From Hypomyces perniciosus (lineage: Eukaryota > Ascomycota > Sordariomycetes > Hypocreales > Hypocreaceae): DNA of 64,000 nucleotides. Positions 22,630 through 33,801 of the stretch are shown in pieces. Below the pieces are notes generated by a model. It saw only the letters and a program-made list of their open reading frames with translations. It made no database searches and was not told the origin of the DNA. Within the stretch, counting starts at the first letter, position 1; each line of letters starts with the position of its first letter. Location of the stretch: the NCBI GenBank assembly GCA_008477525.1, contig SPDT01000001.1:1550001-1614000 (forward strand). Reading direction: 5' to 3'. The translations under genes and the position numbers were made by a program.

Positions 22630-24416
22630 ATGTTTTCCTTCTCAGTCCTGGCATTAGCTTTATCTGCTGCAGTGCCATTTCTGCTATCATTCTACTCGTC
22701 AACGTGCTCTGCCTCACAGCCACCCATATGGACCTTTGCATATATTCTTATATTCTTAACCGTTGGTCGTCTCATCTACAGTGTTATCCTGTACCCGATC
22801 TTCTTCACCCCCTTTAAACATCTTCCTGTACCACATGTAGGTAACCCTCTTGCTGGCTTTTCTAGTGGTATTACGTTCCAGTGCACTTCTCCCTCCCAGC
22901 TTCCCCGTTGTGAAGCAATCAATTGATCAAAAAATTCAGGGAAGAAGTCTTTGGAATGGCCATTTCGACGCTCTAAGGAAGGCAGACGATGGACACTGGC
23001 TTAGGATCTGGACAGATGAGATTCCGAATAATGGCTTGATACGGTTCTACACCCTCTTCAATGCTGAGAGACTGTTACCAACAAGCGAAAAAGCTGTGGC
23101 CGATATCCTGGTACACAAGGCTTATGACTTCGACAAGCCTGAATACATACGATTTGCCATGAGCCAAGTTGCAGGTTTTGGGGTTCTTTTGGAGCAGGGT
23201 GAAGCTCATAGGGTATGTGCATTTCATCTCCTCATCTGGTTTCCCGTTGTTTTCGTTTGGTAACCATTGTTTCTAGGGCCAACGAAGGAGGCTGAATCCA
23301 GCATTCTCCTACCGTCATATCAAGGACCTATATCCGGTTTTCTGGTCTAAAAGTATCGAGATGGTGAGGGCTATTGAAAAGACCATTCAACAACTCCCGG
23401 CAGACCAGAAATTCGTGCGTATTTCGGATTGGGCTGGTCGTGCCACCCTGGACATTATTGGCAGGGCGGCTATTGACTTAGATTTTGGCACGATTCAGGA
23501 CTCCAACAGCAGATTGCATAAGGAATATCACCGAATGCTTCAGTCGGCTGAAGGAATCGACGTCATCATTATGATGATTATCGTGTTTTTCTCCCCAAAG
23601 TATCTTGAATGGCTGCCCACAAAACGAACACGGGCTGTCGGGCAGGGGGCGGGCTACATCAGATCATTAGCTCATGGTTTAATCCAGGAGAAAAAGCAGA
23701 GAATTGCGACGGGAACGGACACATGTGTGGATATTATCTCAATCTGCCTGAAGAGTGGTGACTTTACCAACGAGAACCTTACGGAACAGTTAATGACGTT
23801 CCTTGCGGCCGGTCATGAGACAACCGCCACCATGTTACAATGGGTTGTGTACGCTCTCTGCAAGCATCCAGATGTCCAAAGTCGTTTGCGGGACGAGATT
23901 CGCTCACAACTCCCTTCTTTCGACTCCGACCAAGGCGTTTCTACACCATCAATCGATTGTCTTCCGTATCTTAAGGCTGTCTGCAACGAAGTTCTGCGTT
24001 ACTATCCTCCCGTCCCGGAAACGGAGCGCATAGCATTACGCGACACGACCGTGGATGGTACTGTTATTCCAAAGGGGACGGTAATTGTTATTGGACACGA
24101 TGCAATGAACCGCAACAAAGAATTCTGGGGCCCAGACGCGAACGAGTTTAATCCGGACCGGTGGATGGCTCCAGGGTGCGCCAACACAGGCGGTGCGACT
24201 AGCAATTATGCGCTGATGACCTTTATTCATGGCCCGCGAAGCTGCATCGGCGCTGGCTTCGCAAAGGCTGAGATGGCATGCTTGGTAGCTGCTCTGGTTG
24301 GCAGGTTTGCGATGGAGTTGCGGGACCCGGATTCAAAACTGGAAATAACGGGCTTCGCGACCTCGAAGCCAAAAGACGGAGTTCCTGTAAGGCTGAAGAT
24401 TCTGGATGGGTGGTAA
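22630..24416 (+). CDS. Cytochrome P450 monooxygenase
   Basis: Three exons, 22630-22836, 22940-23212 and 23277-24416, giving 539 residues. The second intron (GTATGT...CTAG) is clear. The first, 103 nt with a GTAGGT donor, is less certain but joins LPVPH to GRSLWNG in frame, as expected for this family. The N-terminus carries a membrane anchor (about residues 33-57, ending ILYPIFF). Later come the I-helix AAGHETTA, the K-helix EVLR, the PERF-type region FNPDRW and the heme ligand motif FIHGPRSCIG. It should be an ER-bound heme monooxygenase needing a P450 reductase. Its position suggests it decorates the product of the NRPS-like enzyme; the substrate is unknown. Confidence 0.9.
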
Positions 24417-24604
24417 TTTAGTCCGATCAAGATATTGAGGGGAATTGTTGATCAATCAAACTGCGACATTGAAGAGTTTGACTTGGCCCATATTCTTTGT
24501 CAAAGACTTCACGGCGATCCACATTAGATATAAACAAGAAATAAGGCTACCTACTGAAAATAGATTCTGTAGTGAATCTGACAATGCGTATCCATGTCCG
24601 AGTT

Positions 24605-24982
24605 CTTCACAGGTGCACCGTTATGCTGTTGTGTTTGTCCACGAGAGGTGCCAGCTCGGTGTAGTTTGTGCCTGATGACATACCTGGGTGGTGCTGCAGG
24701 AGGAGCTTCCAGTTGGCGTCCGACTGTTCAAAGGCATTTGTGAGGAAGCCCACCTGAATTTGCTTGGTCGTGTGGCAGGCTTCCGTGTAGGCATTCTTAT
24801 ATATCGAGGTAGCTTCCTAGTAGGCGCTTGTCAAGCAATTCGAGTCGAGGTGCACAAATGTCGCCTTTCAGTTCTTGCCAATGAAGTCATGGGTGTAGTA
24901 GGGGAGTTTCTCGGTGCCAAAGTGCCAGCGGTCACCAAACAGTGGAACGATATTAACCTCAAAGCCAACACCATCTTGGCCG
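24605..24982 (-). pseudogene. Metallophosphoesterase (acid phosphatase-like) remnant
   Basis: One minus-strand frame from about 24,982 to 24,605 reads FGDRWHFGTEKLPYYTHDF, then ATFVHLDSN, then NAFEQSDANWKLLLQHHPGM and NYTELAPLVDKHNSITVHL. It is broken by three stops (TGA, TAG, TGA) that single C-to-T changes of CGA or CAG would produce. The pattern (FxHxDS, then W......L..S.A.WK....HHP..S, then LAPL...H.V) resembles calcineurin-like/purple acid phosphatases. The metal-binding 5' half is not recognisable. It is probably the decayed 3' half of a former gene; family identity is moderately sure. Confidence 0.5.
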
Positions 24983-24985
24983 AGG

Positions 24986-26640
24986 ACAAAAAAAAGGAGG
25001 CCATCGTGACTGCCCAAATAGGGAGGAGCCATTTTCTCGTGTGGTGCGGATAACGGGTCGGGGTTACTTATGTACCTCCCTTCTGTCAGTGGCTGGGCCC
25101 TTTAGCATCTTGTTGTTGACGAAGTCGTTCCCACAGTCAGCGTGATAAGAGGCAAGCTTCCACTCAGTTTTATATAGAAATAAGCGTCTTTATTTGACTA
25201 TTATGGCCTCTACCTGCCGCGTATTTGCGACAGACGCTTTGGGGAACAACGGCGACTACGAAGGACAGAAACTCAGGAGAAGCAAAGCATACTGGTTCGA
25301 CAAAGGCACAAAAGTCCTCTCTCGAGGGCTTGGGCAATAGGGTCAATCTTGGCATGTGGAGACTGGAGAGCATGGAGAGCACGTAGCTCGGGTGCAGCCA
25401 TTTCTTAGGGGCGAATGAGCAGACCAAGCGGTTCGAGTAAGTTATGTATAGGCCCAACTCCAGTCACTGGAGCATTCCACTTAACCGCCCTCCAACTCCA
25501 TCCGTACAAATATCTTCCCCTGAACCACCACAAAGCTCAAGGAGCCTAGTTCCCAATATCGAGGTTAATTCAATCAAGGTGTGCATTTCCCTTGCCTGTA
25601 GAAGCTTCATTCTTGTTGTCGGCAACAACATTCGCCTAGACAAAGTTGTTGGCAAGGCTGGTGGCGCCTACAACTGCACTAATTATGTCGTTGCCTTCAA
25701 CAGCGGCCTTCTACTGTTAGATGCCCTTTCGGACAAAATAATATCTAGGATAAATTTCACAAGGGGTTTGTGCTGCTAATAAGGTGCTGCCGACGTAGCA
25801 GCGCTGAGAGTGAGAGGGACGAAAAGCTTCATATCAGGGAGACGTAATATATCATAGTCACGGATTGAGATTGATGTAACGACAGGAAAGTTAGGGGACA
25901 ACCGTACTGCGGAACGACATTATATCCCCATTTTATAGGATATCGGGTCGCCTGTTACGACTGGCAGTGGCATTGATAAATGGGCTGGCTATTTGTCACA
26001 TCCAACGGATGACGAATTCGTCATCATCCCAGTCAGCCATTCCAAAAGCTTCACAATCAGGATCAGATCCCGTGGTCATTGGGAAGATTAATTAGATCCG
26101 TCATGATAGAAGTAGTCCGTTTTTGTTGTTCCGTCAATCCGTTTTCGGTATCAGTTATCATGTATTTAAGTAGCGGCTTCTTCCTACATAGCTGGCATCA
26201 GGAAGAGTGTCCAAGAGTCCTCAATACAATCACTCTTTAGTTATCTATGTGCCCTCATTTTGTCGTCTTCTCATTCATATTATGTATTCTTTGTACGCGA
26301 GGACAGCTGAGTTGTTGCGTATATGGGGCTCGTGTAGTCAGCAGTCATCTCACTCTATAGGGATCAAATGGCACCTGAATTCCATCTCTATTCATCTCTC
26401 CCGCTGATGTCTGAGGGACCATGTCCCCGATCACTGATAGTTTCCCGGCTAGCCAATTTATAGTGCTAGAAGAACACGTTGCGTTCTTCTTCTCTACTAT
26501 TTTAGGTCCTGCTTGAGTTCCACCTTGCGATCTCCTTCGTGTTATCTTTATCGGGCTTTTCCACCAATCCACGTTATCCAACATGAGTGTCTAGAAATTC
26601 TATCCTGCGTTGTCCAATGCCGCAAAAGCTCGCGAAGGCT
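24986..26640. other. Gene-poor region with possible coding debris
   Basis: No intact gene. On the minus strand between about 25,790 and 25,445 a frame interrupted by stops contains stretches such as ISAVVGATSLANNFV and ANVVADNKNEASTGKGNAHLD that look like former coding sequence, but the family is not recognised. The short frame 25,170-25,457 shows no domain. The rest appears to be plain intergenic DNA. Confidence 0.4.
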
Positions 26641-27044
26641 GAACATCTTGGTACAATTAATGAAAAGAGGGAGTATCTATAAGTTAGAAGCCTATACATG
26701 GATGCAAGTAGTATATAAGATACCTATAGTTCAACACTATAGGTTGCAGTATTTTAGGCTTATAAGTTAAAAATAAGTTATTAATAAAGGGTATATTTAA
26801 TTATTAATTAATATATATAAATACTTTTTAAGTTATTATAATTTTATTTTGTATTAAAGTTTTTAATAATTAAAGGTTATTTCTGCACTATTTATTAATT
26901 TCCTTAATATATACTTTTTTATATTCTTCATAGTTATAATATACTTTTCAAGTTATTAAAGTATAATTCTTTACTTTTTTAATTACTTTACTTACTCTTT
27001 ATTTATTACCCCTAATATAGTAAAATTACTTAAGCTACTATTTA
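26641..27044. repeat. AT-rich relic with a polypurine-like tract
   Basis: Starts near the 17-mer TAATGAAAAGAGGGAGT, which recurs at the edge of the large AT-rich block (about 50,527). It continues as AT-rich, RIP-like DNA. The purine run resembles the polypurine tract that precedes a 3' LTR. No coding content. Confidence 0.4.
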
Positions 27045-27398
27045 GACCATGCCAAAGACCTGGTCACGGGATCACGGTAAAACATCGGAATCTTTGACCA
27101 GCAATCGCGATCCCAAAAAAAGGATCACTATGCAGAACCGTGATCCAGGATCGGCAGGATTGCTGTAATCCAAACGATCCAGATACTTTCACTATATATC
27201 TCCTTTATATATATGACTAGCTTGTCACTCATTTAGTATAGTTACTTAGACAGTCATTAACAAATTGCATTCACCAGGACCGCCTGTTCTAGAGAATCGT
27301 GACTACGGTACCTTGCTCAGTATTCATCCCTGACCTCTCTGTCAACATAAACCCACGAACCTCGGTTTATCCCTTGAGAATCAACCCAGATCGTCACA
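27045..27398 (+). repeat. Ty3-type LTR (family A), little-mutated copy
   Basis: Aligns with the RIP-mutated LTR at 48,406-48,792 and the inverse one at 47,888-48,294, especially over CTCCTTTATATATATGACTAG to the end TCAACCCAGATCGTCACA. The left boundary is approximate. Directly after the end comes TAGTGGCGATTT, a primer-binding-site-like sequence, so this is a 5' LTR followed by leader. Confidence 0.6.
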
Positions 27399-27720
27399 TA
27401 GTGGCGATTTCTAGTCTAGGGAGTAATAGGCGTTCTGGCAGCTTCCCTATTACCGAGTCTGTTCTGCTAAGTACTGTGGGTGCTTTGGGGTGTTCTGGGT
27501 TGCTTTCCTTGTAGTGGAGGGCGCCGTTGGGTCTGTTGTGCTAAGTGCTTTGAGTGCTTTAGTGTATTCTAGGTTGTGTTGTTTGTAGTGGAGGGCGCTA
27601 GACTTCCTAATTAACTGTCTTTCTCTTCGACTAGGTCTGTTGATATTGCCTTGACTAAGAGGTCCCTGTAGTAGTAGTAGTAGTAGTAGTATTAAGAGGT
27701 TCATGATTAATAATCCGTAA
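27399..27720 (+). mobile_element. Ty3 leader fragment with tandem duplication and (TAG)n
   Basis: Downstream of the family A LTR. Two units of about 73 bp (starting 27,458 and 27,531, each running from GTCTGTT.TGCTAAGT to GTAGTGGAGGGCGC) are tandemly repeated. A (TAG)8-like microsatellite lies at 27,668-27,692. No gag or pol follows, so the element is truncated here. Confidence 0.5.
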
Positions 27721-30090
27721 TAATTGTAGGGTATCTTCCAGGGGCTTGCACGGAGTAAATTAATTGAGTTCGTTTATCCTCCAGAGAAGGCCCTTGCGGA
27801 AGGATCACAGCTAATCGGCGGCACCGAGTTCGTCCGGCCCAGGTCCACGTTTCCTGTTTGGGCTATTATTAACCGATATCGGTTTTATGGATCGACAACG
27901 ATCCATAAATTTCTAGTCTACTGAAAAATGGCTTCCCGCCTCCTACCTTCCCATCAGCAACTAGGTATTTTTTGCTTGCATAATCATCGTATTATTTCAA
28001 ATTTCTAAACTCATTGTGTTTCAAAGCACACTTCACTGTAGCCTTTCATAACCTGCAAAAGTCTGAAGGCAGTATGGGCTACGACTTTTTCTGAAGTGGA
28101 GGCGAAATAGATATTGGTCTCGCTTTCAGCTTCCTATTCTGTTATATGGGGAACATCCACCGCAAAGTCGGACTAGTGAATTCGCCAAGAACAACTTTAA
28201 TATATAGTCAATCTTAATCCATCATTGGAATATCCCTGCTAGTGGGGTTTATCCAATTAGCCTTTCACCCTTTCCTGCTAATTCAAGTCTGCAGTGGAGT
28301 AATGGAAGTATCTGCTCTACTCGTACGGAGTATAGAGGCTTCTGTTACGCCCTGTGAATGACTGAGCGGCGCCATAGCACACCCAACTAACTCGGAGACC
28401 GCGCACGACACAGCGACCCCCCGTGCTCGAGGGCACAGAAGCGTCGGAAGTCGGTCAGTTTCTCAGAACTTACACCCCCGAGGATTTTGAAGCAAAACGA
28501 AAGCCTTCCTGGGTTGATGTAGCTCTAAGATAAGATATAAATGGACTACTCCGTATGGATTGGGAAGACAGGGGTCCTTGAGATAGTTACACTAAGTTCG
28601 TGTCGATGAAGTCATTATGCAGCGTATCGGAACTCGCAACTAGTAAGCGTACAGCTTAACTACTAAATATAATAGTAGAAGTGCGGAGGATTCAGCTGTA
28701 CTTCACAATCCTGGTTTGGTCCACCGGACTTGCAAGTTAGTAGGCCTGTTTTTCCTTGGTCATTGATTGGTGGATTGATAAATGCTGGGTTGATATGCCA
28801 AGATATTATTACATGTGTTTGTTTTCTTTGCTTTACATTAACAATACTTCATGTTCATTTGGAGAATAATGCTGCACCAAATCCATAGTAGTATAGTGTG
28901 GACGTGTCTGATACATATCCCGGAAATTAGTCCTTTGCCTCCTGCACGCTGGCCATCGTTACATTCGGAGTCTGGAGGCTATGGTGCCCGTGGGTTGTCA
29001 ATATTATCACATTTTCCTTCATGTTACCTTAACAAATGGGGGATGTCTGAGGACCGTACCTGGTTATTAAAACCCTGGTAAGTTGGGGGGAAGTTGTATA
29101 GTGACGATCTTCTAACTCCCCACTCCCCTGTAATGCAAACATTCGAGTTGGTTAAATCAGTACATCGCATGAAGGATTCAATCTTGGCAGCATGGGAATA
29201 AATCCTCAAATGTGCTCCTACTACTACTACTACTACTACTTTGCTATCACCGGACTTGCGCACATTCCAACAGAACAATCCGCATGGCAATTGCTGCCTA
29301 AAATCAAGAATTGTAGGCAACGATCAATATATGGAAAGGTGTTGTGAGACAAGGTCTCAAAGACGTATAGATCGTATTGTCATGCAGCTGGAAAGGTCGG
29401 CGTTTCTTACGAGAAACTGAAGGTATTAAGAGGACTTGGGAAAAGGCTATCGATGGCCCCTCCGGATGTTGAATCACCATTGGTGTTACCTATCTGCTCG
29501 AGAAATGGGCCCTTTGATACAACAACCAGAACCTTGCCCCTGTGATATGAATTTCTATGGTGTGGTTGGAAACGCCCGATTAAAGTATGGATACTCATGC
29601 GGCGAGCCATAATGGGTCTTCATTGGGGTTCTTTTTCACTGCAACGATCGTTCAACCCCATTCTTCGGATTCCTTCCTTCTTGGCTTCACCATACCACGC
29701 CCTTTGCTTGACACCTAGCCCACGATGATGCCCACATTATTGGTGAATGAGGTCCATACTATGTGGCTGGCCCAGGCCAAGAACCGCCATCCCTAGGTGG
29801 AAGATCAAGTTAAACCTCACTCAGGACGATCCCAATGGGGCTAAAACTGGCTTGATTAAGTAGTATGAAGATATTGGGGCTAATTACTGTGCAGAAAGCC
29901 TCTACGGGTTCTCGAATATGCAGTTCTTGTAGGTTTATGGAGAAATGACACTTTGGGAGATACATTCTAGAAAGGGACAACCGCTCCAGGAATCCCCCTC
30001 GCACAGACCGTGAATCCAAACCCAAATTAAGAAGGTCGCCAAATTCTAGGTAATGCATAATATGTTCGCTTATTCTATGTATGATCTTGG
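27721..30090. other. Intergenic region, no supported gene
   Basis: About 2.4 kb of ordinary composition with only short frames lacking domains. Contains a (CTA)n microsatellite at 29,218-29,240 and copies of the TACGGAGTA motif (28,324 and 28,549). Confidence 0.5.
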
Positions 30091-30100
30091 CTATATAAGA
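30091..30100 (+). promoter_or_regulatory. TATA box of the secreted protein gene
   Basis: CTATATAAGA sits 115 bp before the start codon at 30,215. It is followed by a CA-rich 5' untranslated region typical of strongly expressed fungal genes. Confidence 0.55.
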
Positions 30101-30214
30101 GTCTTCGTCCTCTCATCATTATATCCTACCTCAGCATCCTCACTTCAACAGTCAAACAACCACTCGTACCACTCTTTTCTTCACTAATAAATCACATCTT
30201 AACTACACTTCAAC

Positions 30215-30643
30215 ATGAAGATCACCAGCGCCCTCCTTAGTCTCGCGGCTCTGCCTGCTGCTCTGGCCAACTTCCACATTACCACTATGTACAACTCCGT
30301 CTTGACGTCGGGAACCACCCAACAACACTGGACTGACTACTCGGCCTGCCCGTCTAACTACTGGAACTGCAAGTGTTTGGTCAGCGGCGACCGCAGAGGA
30401 AGGGTGGAAGGCAAACCCTCTGACAACTCCTTCAGCGTCCACAACCTTTGCGGCATGAGGAAGCTTGACTTCTATAAGCGCCGTGATGGATTCTGGGAGA
30501 TGTTTGAGAGCAACGGCAATGGAAAAGTAATTGGAGAATGCTACCGAAACGACGGTGACAGGGGCAAGATGTGCGCTATCGCTTTTGGCTCTTCATACTC
30601 CCAGGGAGGTATGGTTTGCTACTCCTACGTCTGCGGCCAATAG
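30215..30643 (+). CDS. Small secreted 8-cysteine protein
   Basis: Single exon, 142 residues. Residues 1-18 form a clear signal peptide (MKITSALLSLAALPAALA). The mature part has eight cysteines, enough for four disulfides, and is rich in aromatic residues (WTDYSACPSNYWNCKC near 40-55, VCYSYVCGQ at the end). No membrane span or GPI tail. No family is recognised. Size, secretion and cysteines fit an effector-like or antimicrobial-type secreted protein, but no activity can be assigned from the sequence. A TATA box and CA-rich leader support real transcription. Confidence 0.75.
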   Translation: MKITSALLSLAALPAALANFHITTMYNSVLTSGTTQQHWTDYSACPSNYWNCKCLVSGDRRGRVEGKPSDNSFSVHNLCGMRKLDFYKRRDGFWEMFESNGNGKVIGECYRNDGDRGKMCAIAFGSSYSQGGMVCYSYVCGQ

Positions 30644-30746
30644 GTGAACATGTCTAGAACACTATAAGACTCTTGGTTGGAAGGGTTATGATCATGTTTC
30701 GATATAATGAGATTTAACAAAATATAAAAATATCATACCACTTATA

Positions 30747-31060
30747 TGTAACGATTCGGGTAGATTCCTAAGGGATAGACGAAGGTTTAATATTATTCTT
30801 AACTTTTAAATATTATAATATTATAATATAATTAATAAAATTAAAATTAAACTTTATTTTATATTTCTTTATACTTTATATAGCTATACTATACTGTTAG
30901 ACCACAATTCCTGACAAAATGAAGCTCTATATAACATGCATAGATAAGTAACCTTATATGCTATATGACATATGATTTATGATATATATATACAAATAGT
31001 ATATAATATTATATATTTTCCCCTTCTTTATAATTAAAATAAAAACTATCTATACATTAA
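30747..31060 (-). repeat. AT-rich patch with LTR-like end
   Basis: Begins TGTAACGATTCGGGTAGATT, which in reverse resembles the end of the family A LTR (...GAATCAACCCAGATCGTCACA) over about 31 bp. After about 40 bp it turns into strongly AT-rich sequence without further match. Possibly an old, mutated LTR of a related family. Confidence 0.35.
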
Positions 31061-31174
31061 TAAACTTGCTTGATTTTCAGGGTAGCTTAGGACATTAGGC
31101 TTAATTAAAAGGCGAAGTCCTTTTAAACGACCCACTAACAGGTAGTTGTTTAATAGCTTGTCGAGGAAAGGTAT

Positions 31175-31175
<1 letters not shown>

Positions 31176-31211
<36 letters not shown>
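31176..31211. repeat. (CA)n microsatellite
   Basis: About 17-18 uninterrupted CA units. Likely length-polymorphic between strains. Confidence 0.95.
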
Positions 31212-31214
<3 letters not shown>

Positions 31215-31505
31215 CACACCCAAGCGAACTTATAGGTAAAGCGTGCAGTAGTACAGCTAATAGAACCACGACGTAGCTAGAGCTAGTACATAAAAGACAT
31301 TGCGGATCATTTGATCATGATGCCGACAGCCAGATTAAACAATTTCTGGCTCAGTAGCTTTCCAGAGCCCGTAACTGATAAGTTGGGGTTGAAGAGTTAA
31401 TGTGTATTAAACTAAAACTACTTGCTTATCTTTTATAGCTAAAAAAAAGGGATGCATGTTTGTTGGGCATGTCAGTTAGTCCCGACAAAGTAGTTAAATA
31501 GGTAG

Positions 31506-31900
31506 TTATCCTTTACGAACACTAAGGAAAAGTCAATAAGCTGTATCTACTTGTAGTAGATAAAAGACTGACTTACCAACGTCCTTGAAAGGTCCTTCTA
31601 TATCCACTATGACAGGAATCTACTTTACATCGCCCCTTGACGCAACTAAATGTGGCTGCACCTTCAATAGCTGAGCAGTCCTCACTTATGCCATTGCCTG
31701 GACATCCACCACAACTCGACAGATCGTCCAGATAAATACTAATATTTATTAATAATAAAGTAAAGTAACCAAGGTAGAGAAACAGACCATATCCCAGTGC
31801 CATCAAGGCCAATGCATGATCTCTTATTCGAGGGACATTTCTGAACGCTAGGCAAACCAAGCGCTATAGCAAAGAGAGTCGTGGCGATAAGAAGCTTCAT
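31506..31900 (-). CDS. Small secreted CPL1-like cysteine-rich protein
   Basis: Three exons found by splicing: 31900-31788, 31738-31577 and 31521-31506, giving 96 residues. The introns are 49 nt (GTCTGT donor, TATTAG acceptor) and 55 nt (GTAAGT donor, CCTTAG acceptor). Residues 1-17 (MKLLIATTLFAIALGLP) are a signal peptide. The mature part has LSSCGGCPGNG, EDCSAIEGAATFSCVKGRC and KVDSCHSGY, the pattern of the CPL1/priA-like cysteine-rich domain of fungal secreted or wall-associated proteins. The 16-nt last coding exon supplies the final cysteine and the stop. Without the last splice the protein would end at GRW and lose that cysteine, which supports the model. The family is usually longer; function unknown. 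Confidence 0.7.
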
Positions 31901-33468
31901 TTTCGATGAAAGGTGAAGTGCAGGGAAACGACTTGGCCGTTCTAGTCAACTGAATATAGCCCTTTAAGTGTTACACAAGAGCGATTAACTGGTAGCTGGC
32001 GACAAATACAAAGATGCCTTCAGAACCAAGCAACTGAGGAAGTTGGTTTTTGGTCACTTGAGCAAAATTCTCGTTCCTTATATACATAGAGAGCTATAAG
32101 AAAAGAGAAGGAAGTCGGCGGAGTTAGCAGATTAAGACCGACTGAATGGACAAGAAAACGTAAATATCTAGGACTAGCATACAGTAGTACAACACGGGAC
32201 TCTTAGTGTTCTAGCTAGTTGAGCAGAACAACTGCTCTTTAAATACATGGCTAACTGTATTGTGAAGGGATGAGCAAAAGATAAGCAAGGGATGTGTGAA
32301 AACAAGACATACTTAAGGGAAAGGCAGCACAAGACAACTCTATGGGATAGTTGCAGTGCGAAACACATTAGCATGTACTTTTTGAATCCTTACTAGTCTT
32401 ATTTTAATTGAGTGGCCGTTACAAGGCTGTCATCGGGCCATCTAGCCTCGATAATATACGCCATAAATGATTTACTTAGATCGCGGAGAATAAGAAGAGT
32501 AGAGCCATTAGAGTCAATTATACTAACGGCCAGCTCCATAATTACTAAATGTAATGACGGAAGTGTTGCAAGTATGTGTGGAAGCTCCATGAGTTGATGG
32601 CGAGTGGTTACGGCCTGATATTGTCTGTCAGATAACGTCGGTCTAGTTGTTGGAAATGATTAGAAATTGGGTATGCAAGGGAGCAAGCCACATTGAGCAG
32701 ACTTGCGTGAGGTGAAACAGAACTCGCGTCGTTCTCTCTCTATGATAAAATGGCTGGATGGGAAACCAATTAGGATGGAAGGATCAAGACAACAGACACA
32801 CACAGGATGGTGCAATTGAGTGGAAATTCAGATGCCCAGAAAGCCCTATTACTGTGATGTGTTCAGACGGACTTTGTAACGGTGCTACACGACAAATATG
32901 GTAGAACATTAGGTAGAGAGATAAACCAATCAGCACATTGAACAATCTGTCTAAGCTTAATTTTTTTTAGAAGAATTCCTTGAACGGGACACTCATTTCT
33001 CTCCTAATAACTGTATACTAAGCCTAGGGGTGCTTTCGGGCTGCTTTGTTGGGAGGGTGATGGCGCGCTTTTGACAACAGAAGAACATGCAGAGGAAGAA
33101 GTGGCAATAACGAAAACGAGAGAAAGGACCCGGCATGCTTAAACATATAGCGGGAATGACGAGGCGCTTTGGTTCGTGGGGGGGATACAAGTGTGCGGGG
33201 TCCTGCGGGACACAATCGGCCTTTGTCAGGGAGATTTTATAAGGCTACGAAACAGATCTGACAACATAAAGTAAAGTAGCGGGTTCCGGTAGACATCAAA
33301 AGTCACATTCAGCTTGATTGAGCACACCAAAAACTTGAAGACCGCCCTGCTATCCGGGTGGGGGTTTGACCTTGTATGGGTCTTGGAATGGCCGTGACAT
33401 GCAATGGGCTACATCAATAACCTCATTTCCCCGTTAGCCAGCGTTGGTCGCGAAAGTGTCGGGCACTT
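31901..33468. other. Intergenic region, no supported gene
   Basis: About 1.6 kb with only short frames lacking domains or signal peptides. Nothing recognisable apart from the promoter of the small secreted protein gene. Confidence 0.5.
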
Positions 33469-33530
33469 TGTCGGGGGTAACTGACGGGCCCAACGCACCG
33501 ACACTATTACACTTACCTAGGTCGATTACT
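33469..33530 (+). repeat. LTR-like terminus (TGTCGGGGGTAACTGA)
   Basis: The first 16 bases equal the start of the solo LTR at 1,051, and 33,469-33,502 itself has TGTCGG...CCGACA ends. The match fades after TTACCTA. No matching right end or target duplication is evident, so only a fragment is claimed. It lies just beyond the 3' end of the CorA-like gene. Confidence 0.4.
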
Positions 33531-33801
33531 GTTCTGCATCACAGGCAGATTTATACCTGATACTGCGACGTGAATCTCAAATACTCGGCGGATTGACTAT
33601 GTAAGCCGGGCCGACTGACTGTAAGGCCCCCAGATAAGAAGCTGTTAAAATGAGAGCTATGAAAGTGAGGATCTTGGTGTGAATTGGGTTAGAACCGAAG
33701 GCCGGTGGATGCCGAACTTGCCAGACTACAATTATCTAAATTTACAGATTAAGATTCATTGAGTGAGCAGGCTACAAATTCCCCCCTCATCTGTTCTTTT
33801 C

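Noticed and set aside
24688..25053. Plus-strand 121-codon frame
   Set aside because: It is the antisense of the metallophosphoesterase remnant on the minus strand, which gives the meaningful reading.
31176..31211. Regular short repeats considered as a CRISPR array
   Set aside because: A simple CA microsatellite with no spacers, in a eukaryotic genome.
33464..33514. 41-bp segment between two CACTT copies considered as a tiny solo LTR
   Set aside because: It ends TTA rather than CA and is too short; the CACTT repeat is probably chance.
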